Assembly: GCF_900566075.1 (NCBI RefSeq)
Contig: NZ_UPHU01000001.1
Coordinates: 5,518,325-5,582,324, forward strand
DNA from: Mycobacterium pseudokansasii
Lineage (GTDB): Bacteria > Actinomycetota > Actinomycetes > Mycobacteriales > Mycobacteriaceae
Direction of reading: 5' to 3'
Length of the DNA: 64,000 nt
Position numbers and translations under genes: made by a program. Shown in pieces: positions 17,220-26,018 of this stretch. How positions within the stretch are numbered: the first letter of the stretch is position 1; each line of letters starts with the position of its first letter. The notes beneath the pieces are model-generated. The model worked only from the letters and a program-made list of their open reading frames with translations, made no database searches and had not been told where the DNA came from.

Positions 17220-18383
17220 CTAGGCCGAGCCGCGTTGTTGTGTGTAAAGGGACGTTCGACGGAAGGTGTCCAGGCCCGCCAACGGGGGCGTGATCGGGTC
17301 GTTGTTGGGGTGGCCCGCCGCGAGAATGTACAACGGCGTGCGTCCGATGTTGTCCAGTCCACAGAATTCGGCGACGGTCGAGTCGTGGAAGGCCGCGGTC
17401 TGGAATGGACCTAAGCCAAGGGCCGTGGCGGCAAGCGCGAACGTCTGGCCCAAGTGTCCGGCATTGAGCAGACATATCCGATACGCGCGCGGGGTGCGGT
17501 ATTTGCTGAGCATGCGGTCGATCGTCGCGCAGAGGACCACGATAAACGCGGTCGCGCCTGCCCATTCCTGCCTGCCGCACAGCTCGACTACCTGGTCGCG
17601 GGTCAGCCCTTCGCCAAGCAGTTCCAGCGAATGCTCGAGACAGTTGTAGTGGTAGGTACCTGGCGGCACGCCCTCGACGTTGAGAACACCGACACAGGCA
17701 TCGATTTCCTGGCGGCTACCGCCGGATGCGCTGGTGCGTCGCAGCAATGCGCTGCGGCCGGAATCGATAAAATCGACCGGCCCGAATACCATTGCCAACA
17801 GCGCCGAGAACGTTTCCAAGGACACTGGCTGGTCGGTGAAATCGCGGTGTGTCCGCCTGCGGTGCAAAACCTGGTCGAATGGCTCCGATAACCGGGTAGA
17901 CCCGCGGGGCAGCAACAACCGATCTGCCTCGGGGTACGTGGTGAACAGGGTGTGCACCCGACGTTTGATGCCATCGTCAGGTACCACTTCGTTCGCGTCG
18001 TTTGCCGTGGACTCCAAAGAATCGAAGGCCAGATCGACTCGGACGTAGTGCTCGTCTTGGGTGGCGTAGTGAAATAGCGACGCCTCGGGCGCCCAGGGAC
18101 CCCACTGATCGAAGATCTTCTCGTCTTCGTTGGCCTCATCGCTTCCCTCCTGCAGCAAGAGGCTGTTCTCACGCAATACCGCCACAGCTTCTTCGATAGA
18201 TGCTCGGTCGAAGCCCACGAGGTCTTCCATGGCCCTGTCGAGTTCAATCCAGTCGTCGAAGGCCGCGAGCATCTCGACGGCAACCGGGTGCAGCTCAAGA
18301 GGTGACAGGCGCGGGTAGCCATGCACGACAAAGGCGCCGGCATGCCAATAACAGACTAGACATCGCCGCCGCCTCAGCCGCAT
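17220..18383 (-). CDS. SagB/ThcOx-type FMN nitroreductase-family dehydrogenase
   Basis: A 387-residue protein. The first roughly 200 residues are the SagB N-terminal extension, starting RRRCLVCYWHAGAFVVHGYP. The C-terminal half is a nitroreductase domain: LHRRRTHRDFTDQPVSLETF, RTSASGGSRQEIDACVGVLN, GVPPGTYHYNCLEHSLELLG, YRICLLNAGHLGQTFALAAT and LGLGPFQTAAFHDS. In ribosomal peptide pathways SagB-type enzymes oxidise azolines to azoles using FMN; other family members act on small molecules. No YcaO or E1-like cyclodehydratase is nearby. Upstream on the same strand are two micro-ORFs and an FkbM methyltransferase. The ATG at 18383 follows the stop of the second micro-ORF by 3 bases. There is no H37Rv counterpart at this position as far as I know. 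Confidence 0.8.
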   Translation of the reverse strand: MRLRRRRCLVCYWHAGAFVVHGYPRLSPLELHPVAVEMLAAFDDWIELDRAMEDLVGFDRASIEEAVAVLRENSLLLQEGSDEANEDEKIFDQWGPWAPEASLFHYATQDEHYVRVDLAFDSLESTANDANEVVPDDGIKRRVHTLFTTYPEADRLLLPRGSTRLSEPFDQVLHRRRTHRDFTDQPVSLETFSALLAMVFGPVDFIDSGRSALLRRTSASGGSRQEIDACVGVLNVEGVPPGTYHYNCLEHSLELLGEGLTRDQVVELCGRQEWAGATAFIVVLCATIDRMLSKYRTPRAYRICLLNAGHLGQTFALAATALGLGPFQTAAFHDSTVAEFCGLDNIGRTPLYILAAGHPNNDPITPPLAGLDTFRRTSLYTQQRGSA

Positions 18384-18386
18384 CGA

Positions 18387-18458
18387 TCATTTGCTCCTGG
18401 TCTCGACCCAGATCCACCTTCGGTGAGTGCTCATGAACCGACCTCCGACTGGATCCAT
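18387..18458 (-). CDS. Candidate 23-residue micro-ORF coupled to the SagB gene
   Basis: ATG at 18458 with GGGAGG about 6 bases upstream, encoding MDPVGGRF, MSTHRRWIWVE and TRSK, then TGA at 18387. An internal ATG at 18434 is in frame. The stop lies 3 bases before the SagB start, so translation of the two is probably coupled. The peptide is Arg/Trp-rich and matches nothing I know. It may be a second small peptide, a leader, or simply the translated spacer that feeds ribosomes into SagB. Confidence 0.35.
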   Translation of the reverse strand: MDPVGGRFMSTHRRWIWVETRSK

Positions 18459-18475
18459 CAACAGCCTCCCGGAGC

Positions 18476-18559
18476 CTATCTCTCGGGGTACCAGAATGGG
18501 GTCGCGCTGGTCCTGTCTGTCCGGGTCAACGCAACAGGCTTAAGCGTAAACTTACGCAT
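18476..18559 (-). CDS. 27-residue micro-ORF, candidate precursor peptide for the SagB enzyme
   Basis: Minus-strand ATG at 18559 to TAG at 18476. The product starts MRKFTLKPVALTRTD and ends ATPFWYPER. It has a basic start, a Thr/Ser-rich centre (five Thr and one Ser in all) and an aromatic tail (Phe-Trp-Tyr-Pro), with no Cys. Its ribosome site AAGGAGGTGA at 18567-18576 is almost a perfect complement of the 16S tail, 7 bases from the ATG; this is stronger than for nearly every other gene in the window. The operon order is this peptide, a second micro-ORF, then SagB. A leader peptide controlling SagB expression is an alternative to a modified product. Confidence 0.5.
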   Translation of the reverse strand: MRKFTLKPVALTRTDRTSATPFWYPER

Positions 18560-18566
18560 CTTGACT

Positions 18567-18623
18567 TCACCTCCTTCTGTTGAACGTGCTTGGCAATGCC
18601 GCATTAGCTGAAAAGCCTTTATA
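18567..18623 (-). promoter_or_regulatory. Shine-Dalgarno and possible -10 box of the micro-ORF/SagB operon
   Basis: The ribosome site AAGGAGGTGA occupies 18567-18576. A TATAAA box on the minus strand at 18618-18623 is a fair -10 element, giving a 5' leader of about 50 bases. No well-spaced -35 is obvious. The 260 bases from here to the FkbM stop show no gene I can defend. Confidence 0.4.
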
Positions 18624-18884
18624 CCCGGGTTTCATGTGTGCCGCCTGACACGATACTGGTGACCTGCTGCTAGTTACGCTGATCTCGGTATCGGCGGCAC
18701 CGCAACCGCGGAAAGGCAGTCAACATGTCGGGTGACGACGCTGTGCGGTCGGCCGGTTTGGTTGTTCGGGGCGAAGGTGACCTTCATCTGGACGTGGGCT
18801 CGGTGACCTTGACTTGTCGTCTAGCTCAGGCTCGGATCACGAGCAGGTCGGGTCGCTGATCGAGATCCATTCAGCGCCTGCATC

Positions 18885-19778
18885 TCAGCGGCCCGCAGCG
18901 AAGAGCCGGTCCACTGCGGCCCTGCCCGCGTTGTCGTCGGCGTGCACGACCGCGACATCCCAGTAGTGGTATCCGCGGTCAGAAACCGGCTTGTCCATTA
19001 CCGAGGCGATAGTTGGCACCTCATCGATCGACACGACCTGAATCGGCTTGCCGAAATCGTCCCATATGCCAACAAACAAGTAGCCGGCGTCCTTGAGCTT
19101 CCCCCAAACAGCGGTCGGGTCCGCTACGCCAGCCATGCGGGAGAGGTAGTGATCATATTCGAAGAACAGCACCGGACGAGAACTTGAGTATGTCCGCGCG
19201 AGCGCCGGGATCAGTGTCGTGTCGTGGCCGTCTGTGTCCGATTTGACAAGCCGGATTGGCGGCAATTCCGGGTGACGGATCGGCAGTTCGGCCACGGTCA
19301 GTGCGGCAGCCGCCACGGGTGCGCCGCCCTGGACGAAGCGGGTCGTGCCGCCCTTGCGGACCGCGCCTAGACCAGAGGCCTCGCCCGTATCGGTGACTAG
19401 AAGCCCGAATTCGATCACGCAGCGGTCGTCCGACCCGACATTGCGCGTCAGGTACGGCAGGTACTCGTGGTCTGCCTCGACACAGAGCACGCGGGCGTCA
19501 ACTTTCGCAAGGATCTGTACCGCGGAGTCACCGATATTCGCCCCGACGTCGATGACGCCGAGAGGCTTGTCGATCTCGCCGAGGCAGACCGCCAGATCCA
19601 CGAGGTTCTGACCATAACTGGGGAACAGGCGAACGTGGTCCGGAAGCCGGTGCGATCGTGGCATCGCGAGCGGCACACCCTGCACGTCGCGCATGACTGT
19701 GCGACCGCCGAACCAGTGGCAAACCTTGCGATGCGAAAGACGTTGTACGAGTTGCCGAAGCCGCAGGCGGTAGGTCAT
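18885..19778 (-). CDS. FkbM-family SAM-dependent methyltransferase
   Basis: A 297-residue protein. The SAM-binding motif I is IDVGANIGDSAVQILAKV near residue 98, followed by VLCVEADHEYLPYLTRNV, as in FkbM methyltransferases. The later segment IRLVKSDTDGHDTTLI matches the family motif where other members read LKIDVDGxE. FkbM enzymes O-methylate sugars, polyketides or lipids. It is on the same strand as the SagB unit but 325 bases upstream of the first micro-ORF, so a common transcript is possible but not shown. I know of no M. tuberculosis counterpart between emrB and ptrB. Confidence 0.8.
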   Translation of the reverse strand: MTYRLRLRQLVQRLSHRKVCHWFGGRTVMRDVQGVPLAMPRSHRLPDHVRLFPSYGQNLVDLAVCLGEIDKPLGVIDVGANIGDSAVQILAKVDARVLCVEADHEYLPYLTRNVGSDDRCVIEFGLLVTDTGEASGLGAVRKGGTTRFVQGGAPVAAAALTVAELPIRHPELPPIRLVKSDTDGHDTTLIPALARTYSSSRPVLFFEYDHYLSRMAGVADPTAVWGKLKDAGYLFVGIWDDFGKPIQVVSIDEVPTIASVMDKPVSDRGYHYWDVAVVHADDNAGRAAVDRLFAAGR

Positions 19779-20029
19779 CGTTTTCCGGTCGGATTCACCG
19801 GCAGATCATACCGCTGCCATGCTTGTAGTCCATGACACTCACTCCGAGCGGATCAGCTGCTGACCGATGTTGAACGGCACTGGGGACGCAGACGATCGAC
19901 CACCCCGGCGACAACGTCGGCCAGAACTTTCCGACTAAGGCAGCCACCGAGACCGAGTATGAGCCGGCTTCGGGCATTCCGGTTGAACAACGCAGTGCTG
20001 CCACCGGATGCCGTCGCGGGTTCGCCGCC

Positions 20030-20075
20030 GTGACGCTGCAGTCACGTTCGGGTCCGAATGTGACTGCAGCGTCAC
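20030..20075. terminator. Long near-perfect palindrome downstream of ptrB
   Basis: A 22-base arm (GTGACGCTGCAGTCACGTTC followed by GG) and its reverse complement are separated by only 2 bases; a single G-T wobble breaks the match. It lies 15 bases beyond the ptrB stop on the minus strand, so it can act as its terminator. A 46-base cruciform-like palindrome is long for that purpose and may belong to a dispersed repeat family. The rest of 19779-20089 contains no gene. Confidence 0.7.
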
Positions 20076-20089
20076 GCTCGCGGCCCGTG

Positions 20090-22201
20090 TCAGTGGTCGC
20101 TGGCACACCCGGCGGCAGCCAACAGCCAGGCGTACTGGAAAGCGGTCTCCTTCCAGCGTTCGTATCGCCCGCTTATCCCGGCGTGCCCGGCGTTCATCTG
20201 CGTCTTCAACAGGACCGGCTTGCCGTCGGTGTTGGCGTGCCGAAGCGCGGCAACCCATTTGGCCGGCTCCACGTAGTAGACCCGGGTGTCGTTGAGCGAT
20301 GTCATCGCCAGGATGGCCGGGTACCGTTTGGCTGCCACGTTTTCATACGGTGAGTACGACTTCATGTACGCGTACACATCGCTGTCGTTGAGCGGGTTTC
20401 CCCACTCGTCCCACTCGGTGACGGTCAGCGGCAACGACGGATCGAGGATGGTGGTCAGCGGATCGACGAAGGGCACCTGCGCCAGGATTCCGGCGAAGAG
20501 TTCCGGCGCCATATTGGCCACCGCGCCCACCAACAAACCGCCCGCACTGCCGCCCAGGGCCACCAGTTGCTCTGGCCGGGTCAGCCCCGACTCCACCAGA
20601 TGCTCTGCCGCCGCGACGAAGTCGGTAAAGGTGTTCTTCTTGTGAAGCATCTTGCCGTGCTCGTACCACAGGCGGCCCATCTCGCCGCCGCCGCGAACAT
20701 GCGCGATGGCGAACACCATTCCCCGGTCCAGCAGCGACAGCCGGGCGATGGAAAACTGCGGATCTTCGCACATCTCGTACGCACCGTAGCCGTAGATGAC
20801 TGCGGGCGCAGGGAATTCGATGTCGGTCCGATACACGATCGAAATCGGGATGCGGGTGCCGTCGTCCCTGTGAGCCCAATCGCGGCGTTCCACGTAGTCC
20901 TCGCGACGGTAGCCGCCCAGGACCGGCTGCTCTTTGAGCAGGGTGCGCTCGCCGCTGACCAGATCGATGTCGTAGATCCGCACCGGAGTGATGAAAGATC
21001 CCGCGCCGACGCGCAGCTTGGGCGAGTCCCAGTTGGGATTGGGACCCAGCCCGGCCGCCATCAGCTCGGAATCGAAGGCGATCTCCTCCGGTTCGCCGTA
21101 TTCCCCCTCGGGGCCGAACGGCCACAACTGGATCCGGGGCAACGCGTCACGCCGGTAGCTGACCACCACGTGGCCGGCGAAGGCATCCACGCCGTCGAGC
21201 CGGGCGTCCTCGCGGTGCCCAATCAGCGTGCGTTGCCGGCCCGGATCCTCGACCGGGGCTTCCACCAAGGTGAAGTTCACCGCACCGTCGTTGTGCAGGA
21301 TGAGAAAGCGGTCTTGTCCGCCGATGATCGCGTGCTCGACGGAGTACTCGACGCCGTCGCGGCGCGGCAGCACGATGGCGAACTGCGCCGCCGGGTCGGC
21401 CGAGTCCGCGTAGCGGATCTCGGAGGTGACCGACGAGCCCGCCGCGATGACGATATAGGCGTTGCTGCGGGTGCGTCCCACCGCGAGCCAAAACCGTTCG
21501 TCGGCCTCGTGGTAGACCTGCTCGGATGCGGCACCCGGCCCGAGCCGGTAGCGCCATACCGTGTCCGGGCGCCACGCGTCGTCCACGGTGGTGTAGTAGA
21601 CGGTGCGGTGGTCAGCAGCCCAGGTCGCTCCGGGGCCGATGCCGACGATCTCGTCGGGATATCGCTGGCCAGTGCGTAAATCCCTGAACTGCAACGTGTA
21701 TCGCTCGTCACCGACAACGTCGACGGAGTAGGCAAGGACATTGTCGTCCAGGCTCACGCTCAACGCGCCCAGCGCGAAGAAGTCGTGCCCTTCGGCCTCG
21801 GTGTTCTCGTCGAGCAGCACCTGCTCACCGGGTATCTCGGTGCTCTCGTCGAACCGTGGCGGGTCCCAGTCGCCGGGATCGGTAACCGGACAACGACAGT
21901 GGACGCCGTATTGCTTACCCTCGAAGGTACGAGCGTAGTACCACCAGTTGCCGCGCCGGGTCGGCACCGACAAGTCTGTTTCCTTGGTACGCGCCTTGAT
22001 CTCGTCGAAGATCTTGCGCCGCAACGGTTCCAGATGAGCGGTCGCTTGGTCGGTATAGGCGTTCTCCGCCTCCAGGTAGGCGATCACCTCGGGATCGTCC
22101 TTTTCGCGCAGCCATTCATAGGGATCGACGAAGACGTCACCGTGGTGCTCCCGTCGCGTCTCCACTCGCTTGGCCAACGGCGGCGCGGCGTGGTCCGTCA
22201 T
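20090..22201 (-). CDS. ptrB: Oligopeptidase B (S9A prolyl oligopeptidase family), intact
   Basis: A 703-residue serine peptidase cutting after Arg/Lys in short peptides in the cytoplasm. The N-terminal half is the propeller. The C-terminal half is the hydrolase with the nucleophile in [13 protein letters not shown], the Asp region [13 protein letters not shown] and the His in [15 protein letters not shown]. In H37Rv the gene is annotated as two pieces, ptrBa (Rv0781) and ptrBb (Rv0782); here it is one uninterrupted frame. ATG 22201 overlaps the purC stop by 4 bases (ATGA), so it is coupled to purC. Confidence 0.95.
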   Translation of the reverse strand: MTDHAAPPLAKRVETRREHHGDVFVDPYEWLREKDDPEVIAYLEAENAYTDQATAHLEPLRRKIFDEIKARTKETDLSVPTRRGNWWYYARTFEGKQYGVHCRCPVTDPGDWDPPRFDESTEIPGEQVLLDENTEAEGHDFFALGALSVSLDDNVLAYSVDVVGDERYTLQFRDLRTGQRYPDEIVGIGPGATWAADHRTVYYTTVDDAWRPDTVWRYRLGPGAASEQVYHEADERFWLAVGRTRSNAYIVIAAGSSVTSEIRYADSADPAAQFAIVLPRRDGVEYSVEHAIIGGQDRFLILHNDGAVNFTLVEAPVEDPGRQRTLIGHREDARLDGVDAFAGHVVVSYRRDALPRIQLWPFGPEGEYGEPEEIAFDSELMAAGLGPNPNWDSPKLRVGAGSFITPVRIYDIDLVSGERTLLKEQPVLGGYRREDYVERRDWAHRDDGTRIPISIVYRTDIEFPAPAVIYGYGAYEMCEDPQFSIARLSLLDRGMVFAIAHVRGGGEMGRLWYEHGKMLHKKNTFTDFVAAAEHLVESGLTRPEQLVALGGSAGGLLVGAVANMAPELFAGILAQVPFVDPLTTILDPSLPLTVTEWDEWGNPLNDSDVYAYMKSYSPYENVAAKRYPAILAMTSLNDTRVYYVEPAKWVAALRHANTDGKPVLLKTQMNAGHAGISGRYERWKETAFQYAWLLAAAGCASDH

Positions 22202-23094
22202 GCGCTCGGCCCGATCCAGTCGCCGAACCACAGACCCGAAATACGTTCGTAGGCTTCGATGTAGCGTTCCCGCGTGGCCTCGATGATGGCGGTGGGCAGC
22301 GGCGGCGGCGACCGGTCGCCACCGCGGTCCCAGCCGGACTGCGGGCTGGTCAGCCAGTTGCGCACGAACTGCTTGTCGAAGCTGGTCTGCACCACGCCGG
22401 GCCGGTATTCGTCGGCCGGCCAGTACCGCGACGAGTCGGGGGTGAATATCTCGTCGGCCAGTAACAGGTTGCCGTCTGGATCGATACCGAACTCGAACTT
22501 GGTGTCGGCGATGATGATCCCCTTTCTCAGGGCGTGGTCGGCGGCCTGAACGTAGATCTGCAGAGTACGGTCGCGCAGCTGGGTGGCGCGCACCCCGCCT
22601 ACCATCTCGATCACCCGGGCAAATGAGATGTTCTCATCGTGGTCGCCCAGCGCCGCTTTGGTCGCCGGGGTGAACAGCGGCGCACCGAACTTGCTGGCCT
22701 CGACCAAACCCGGTGGCAGGGCGATCCCGCAGACCTTTCCGGTTGCCTGGTAGTCGAGCAGGCCCGAGCCGGTCAGATAGCCGCGCGCCACGCACTCCAC
22801 CGGAAGCATCTCCAGTCGGCGCACCACCAGCGCGCGGCCCAGCACCTCATCGGGGATGCGCGGATCGTCGGGCGGCCCGGCCAGATGGTTGGGGGTATCG
22901 ACCAGGCCGAAGAAGAACACGCTCATGGCGGTCAAGATGCGGCCCTTGTCCGGGATCGTGCTGTCCAGGACGTAGTCGTACGCCGATATCCGGTCGGTGG
23001 CGACCAGCAGCAGGTGGCCGTCGTCGACGCGGTAGATCTCCCTCACCTTGCCGCTGGCCAGATGCTGGTAGTCGGACAATGCAGGACGCACCAT
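22198..23094 (-). CDS. purC: SAICAR synthetase
   Basis: A 298-residue enzyme joining CAIR and aspartate with ATP in purine synthesis. It begins [20 protein letters not shown], with the Gly-rich phosphate loop SGKVR, and contains [41 protein letters not shown] and [17 protein letters not shown]. All of these are standard for PurC. The length equals M. tuberculosis PurC. It overlaps ptrB at its 3' end and is divergent from the Rv0779c-like gene, with 52 bases between the starts. Confidence 0.97.
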   Translation of the reverse strand: MVRPALSDYQHLASGKVREIYRVDDGHLLLVATDRISAYDYVLDSTIPDKGRILTAMSVFFFGLVDTPNHLAGPPDDPRIPDEVLGRALVVRRLEMLPVECVARGYLTGSGLLDYQATGKVCGIALPPGLVEASKFGAPLFTPATKAALGDHDENISFARVIEMVGGVRATQLRDRTLQIYVQAADHALRKGIIIADTKFEFGIDPDGNLLLADEIFTPDSSRYWPADEYRPGVVQTSFDKQFVRNWLTSPQSGWDRGGDRSPPPLPTAIIEATRERYIEAYERISGLWFGDWIGPSA

Positions 23095-23146
23095 CGGGCC
23101 AGCCTATCGGTGGGGTCGGACCGCGCACTGTGCTGGTATCAGTGCT

Positions 23147-23767
23147 ATGCGATCACGGTTTTTGCCCTACTCGACCGGACCCGTCCGGCTGGCCATTCAG
23201 CTGTTCAGCGATATCACCGTTGCCGCGTGGACGACGGTCTGGGTGCTGGTCGGTCTGGCCGTCCACAGCGCCATCTCGACGATCGCCGAGGCGGGCCGCC
23301 AAATCGAGAGCGGCTCCCAGGGCATTGCCGGCAACTTGGCGTCGGCGGGTCATGGAGCTCAGCACATCCCGCTGGTGGGTGATGCGGTCAGCTTGCCCAT
23401 CACGGCTGCCAGCGAGGCCGCGCTCGACATCGCCGGCGCCGGCCACAGCCTGGACACCACCGCGAGCTGGCTGGCCGTGTTGCTGGCACTGGCGGTCGCC
23501 GCGACGCCGATCCTCGCCGTGGCCATGCCGTGGCTGTTCTTGCGGCTGCGGTTCTTCCGCCGCAAGTGGACCGTGACGACCCTGGCTGCCACCGCAGCAG
23601 GTCAGCAGCTGCTGGCGCTGCGGGCGCTGGCCAACCGGTCGCCGGCCAAACTGGCGGCCGTCAGCGCCGATCCGGTCGGCGGTTGGCGCCGTGAGGATCC
23701 CGCCACCATCCGGGGCCTGGCCGCACTCGAGCTGCGAGCGGCGGGCGTGCGACTCCGGGGACACTAA
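23147..23767 (+). CDS. Conserved membrane protein, Rv0779c-like
   Basis: A 206-residue protein, the same length as Rv0779c. It has an N-terminal hydrophobic segment (VRLAIQLFSDITVAAWTTVW, VLVGLAVHS), a Gly/Ala-rich outer region and a second clear membrane segment at about residues 110-132 (WLAVLLALAVAATPILAVAM). A basic cytoplasmic tail follows. The function is unknown. The last 4 bases overlap the end of the convergent tehA-like gene. Confidence 0.8.
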   Translation: MRSRFLPYSTGPVRLAIQLFSDITVAAWTTVWVLVGLAVHSAISTIAEAGRQIESGSQGIAGNLASAGHGAQHIPLVGDAVSLPITAASEAALDIAGAGHSLDTTASWLAVLLALAVAATPILAVAMPWLFLRLRFFRRKWTVTTLAATAAGQQLLALRALANRSPAKLAAVSADPVGGWRREDPATIRGLAALELRAAGVRLRGH

Positions 23768-24753
23768 TCACGGTTGCTCGCCACGGCGCGCCGCAGTCGC
23801 AGCAGGCCCGCGACGGCCACGATCACCCATGCCGTCACGGCGATCCAGCAGAACACCAGCGAAACGGTGCTCAGCGATCGCCGGCCCAGCTCGGCCGCCA
23901 TGGCCTCGGTGGCCACCGAGTACATACCCAGGGGAAACACGAACGCCCACCACACCCCGGCGAAGCGCAGCGCTTCGGGCCCCTGGCTGATGCGGCGCAG
24001 GCCGAAGTACACCAGCGGAGGTATCCACAGGGTGGCGGCCACCCAGGTCACCACGGTCACGATGCACACCGGCCGGGCCAGCCAGGCCGGCGCCACCCGG
24101 TGGATGTTGTCGCCGGCCAACGTCGCTATGGCCAAGCCGCCCATGAGGATCCAGCTGTCGGGCTCGAAGTTGTCCCGGTCTCGTCGCTCGGCCACCGCCC
24201 GCCACACGATCAGCCACGTCATCAACCCGTAGATGCCCAGCGCCACCACCCAGATGGGCACGGCGATGCCGAGCCAGCCGGGCTCGCCGGTTGATCGGGC
24301 CACCTTGGCGGCCACGATCGCCAGGCCCGAGGTGCCGACGCTGGCCAGCTCCCAGGCACCGTGCGCCCGGTCGCGCAGCCGCGTCCACGGCCGCGCCGTG
24401 ATGTTGCGGGCCGCGAGGACGACCAGCACCAGCCACGACGACGACGCGGCCACACCGAGGGTCAGCACCACCGCGACGTTGGCCATCAGCCGGCTGTCCA
24501 GCACCGCACACGCGGCGACGAAGGTGAACAGCCGCAGCGTGAGGTCAGGATCGCGCAGGTCCCAGACGCGAAACCGGCGGGTGAGGATCACCAGGGCGAT
24601 CAGGAACACCAAACCAAGCGACGCCAGAACGCCCATGGTCTCGCTGATCAGACGATAGTGGTGCTTCTCAGCGGCGATGGACACGATGCCGGTCGCCATC
24701 ACCGCGGCGAAGACATCGGGTGACGGCTCGGCATCGGCGAGCCGAAGTGTCAC
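23764..24753 (-). CDS. TehA/SLAC1-family membrane transporter
   Basis: A 329-residue protein with about ten hydrophobic segments, opening with [20 protein letters not shown], the typical start of the tellurite-resistance/C4-dicarboxylate (SLAC1-like) channel family. [19 protein letters not shown] is the matching late signature. It likely conducts anions or dicarboxylates. Its ATG overlaps the cyp126 stop (ATGA), so it is the last gene of a purB-cyp126-tehA unit. I do not recall it at this place in H37Rv. Confidence 0.8.
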   Translation of the reverse strand: MTLRLADAEPSPDVFAAVMATGIVSIAAEKHHYRLISETMGVLASLGLVFLIALVILTRRFRVWDLRDPDLTLRLFTFVAACAVLDSRLMANVAVVLTLGVAASSSWLVLVVLAARNITARPWTRLRDRAHGAWELASVGTSGLAIVAAKVARSTGEPGWLGIAVPIWVVALGIYGLMTWLIVWRAVAERRDRDNFEPDSWILMGGLAIATLAGDNIHRVAPAWLARPVCIVTVVTWVAATLWIPPLVYFGLRRISQGPEALRFAGVWWAFVFPLGMYSVATEAMAAELGRRSLSTVSLVFCWIAVTAWVIVAVAGLLRLRRAVASNRD

Positions 24754-26018
24754 CGCCCCTCACGTAGTTCCACGACCAGGTGGCGGATGCCGGTGTGCCG
24801 GTTGCTACGAGTCCACTCGACCGGCTGCACCACGCGCACGTCGGCGAACCGCGAGAGCAGTTCCTCGAACAGCACCCGTAACTCCAGCCGAGCCAGATTG
24901 GCTCCCAGACAGTAGTGCACACCTTGGCCGAACCCTAAGTGCGGATTGGGCTTTCGGGTGATGTCGAATTCGTCGGCGTGGTCGAACACGGCGGCGTCGC
25001 GGTTGGCCGAACCCTCCCAGATCTGCACCTTCTGCCCCGCCCGGATCGACTGTCCGCCCAGGGTGGCATCTCGGGTCGCGGTGCGCCGCTTGGACGGCGA
25101 CGGCGACGTCCAGCGAACCATCTCCTCGACCGCCGTCGGCAACATATCGAGATCGTTACGCAACGCCCGCAATTGCTCGGGGTGCTCGGCCAGCGCCAGC
25201 AGCCCACCGCCCACCGCGTTGCGTGTCGTCTCCGCGCCGGCGCTGAACAACAGGCTGAAGAACAGATACAGCTCCAGATCCGAAAGAGCCGGCGCATCTT
25301 GCTCGTCGAGCATCGCGTTAGCGACGACAGACAGCATGTCGTCGGTGGGGTTGGCGCGTTTCGATGCGATCAACTGCTGGCCGTAGGCGTACATCCGAGA
25401 CCCCGCCTGCGCGGTTTCGTCCGCGGCCGACTGCGGCGACAGCTGCGACAGGGACGCCTTGCGGGAGCCGCCGAAGTCGAACTGCGGCTCGATCGCCTCG
25501 AACAGCCAATGTCGTTCGGATTCAGGAACTCCCAGCAGAATGCAGATCATCTGCATCGGCAGTTCGGCGGCGATGTCGACCAGGAAATCGACCGGCTCGC
25601 CCGGCTGCACCGCGTCCAGCAGCCGGCGCGCCCGGGCCCGCAGATCGTCCTCGACGCGGCGGATCATCCGCGGCGTCAGCCCCGAGCTGACGAGCCGGCG
25701 AATCTGGGCGTGCCGCGGATCGTCCATCATGTTGAGCACCTGGCCGGCGATGGCCAAGTCCTGCAGCAGCGTGCCGCCGAACGGTCGCTCCCCACCGGTC
25801 ACCGACGAGTAGGTCTCCGGATCCTTCAGCACCGCAAGCGTTTCCGGATACGTGGCGACCGACCAGAAGCCTTCACCGTCCGGGGTGTTGTCGGTCGGCT
25901 GGTGCCAGTACACCGGCGCTTCCCGGCGGTGTACGGCGAAGAGGTCGTGCGGGAATCCGTTGGCGAAGTTGTCCAGGTCGGTGAAGTCGATGCTCGAGAG
26001 CGCGCCCGCGAGAGTCAT
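24750..26018 (-). CDS. cyp126: Cytochrome P450 126
   Basis: A 422-residue P450 (M. tuberculosis CYP126 has 414). The haem loop is [20 protein letters not shown]. The I-helix oxygen-activation region reads [18 protein letters not shown], and the K-helix ExxR is in AVEEMVRW near residue 305, with R following. It needs a ferredoxin and a reductase; the physiological substrate is unknown. Its start overlaps the purB stop and its stop overlaps the tehA start, so the three are translated as a chain. Confidence 0.93.
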   Translation of the reverse strand: MTLAGALSSIDFTDLDNFANGFPHDLFAVHRREAPVYWHQPTDNTPDGEGFWSVATYPETLAVLKDPETYSSVTGGERPFGGTLLQDLAIAGQVLNMMDDPRHAQIRRLVSSGLTPRMIRRVEDDLRARARRLLDAVQPGEPVDFLVDIAAELPMQMICILLGVPESERHWLFEAIEPQFDFGGSRKASLSQLSPQSAADETAQAGSRMYAYGQQLIASKRANPTDDMLSVVANAMLDEQDAPALSDLELYLFFSLLFSAGAETTRNAVGGGLLALAEHPEQLRALRNDLDMLPTAVEEMVRWTSPSPSKRRTATRDATLGGQSIRAGQKVQIWEGSANRDAAVFDHADEFDITRKPNPHLGFGQGVHYCLGANLARLELRVLFEELLSRFADVRVVQPVEWTRSNRHTGIRHLVVELREGR

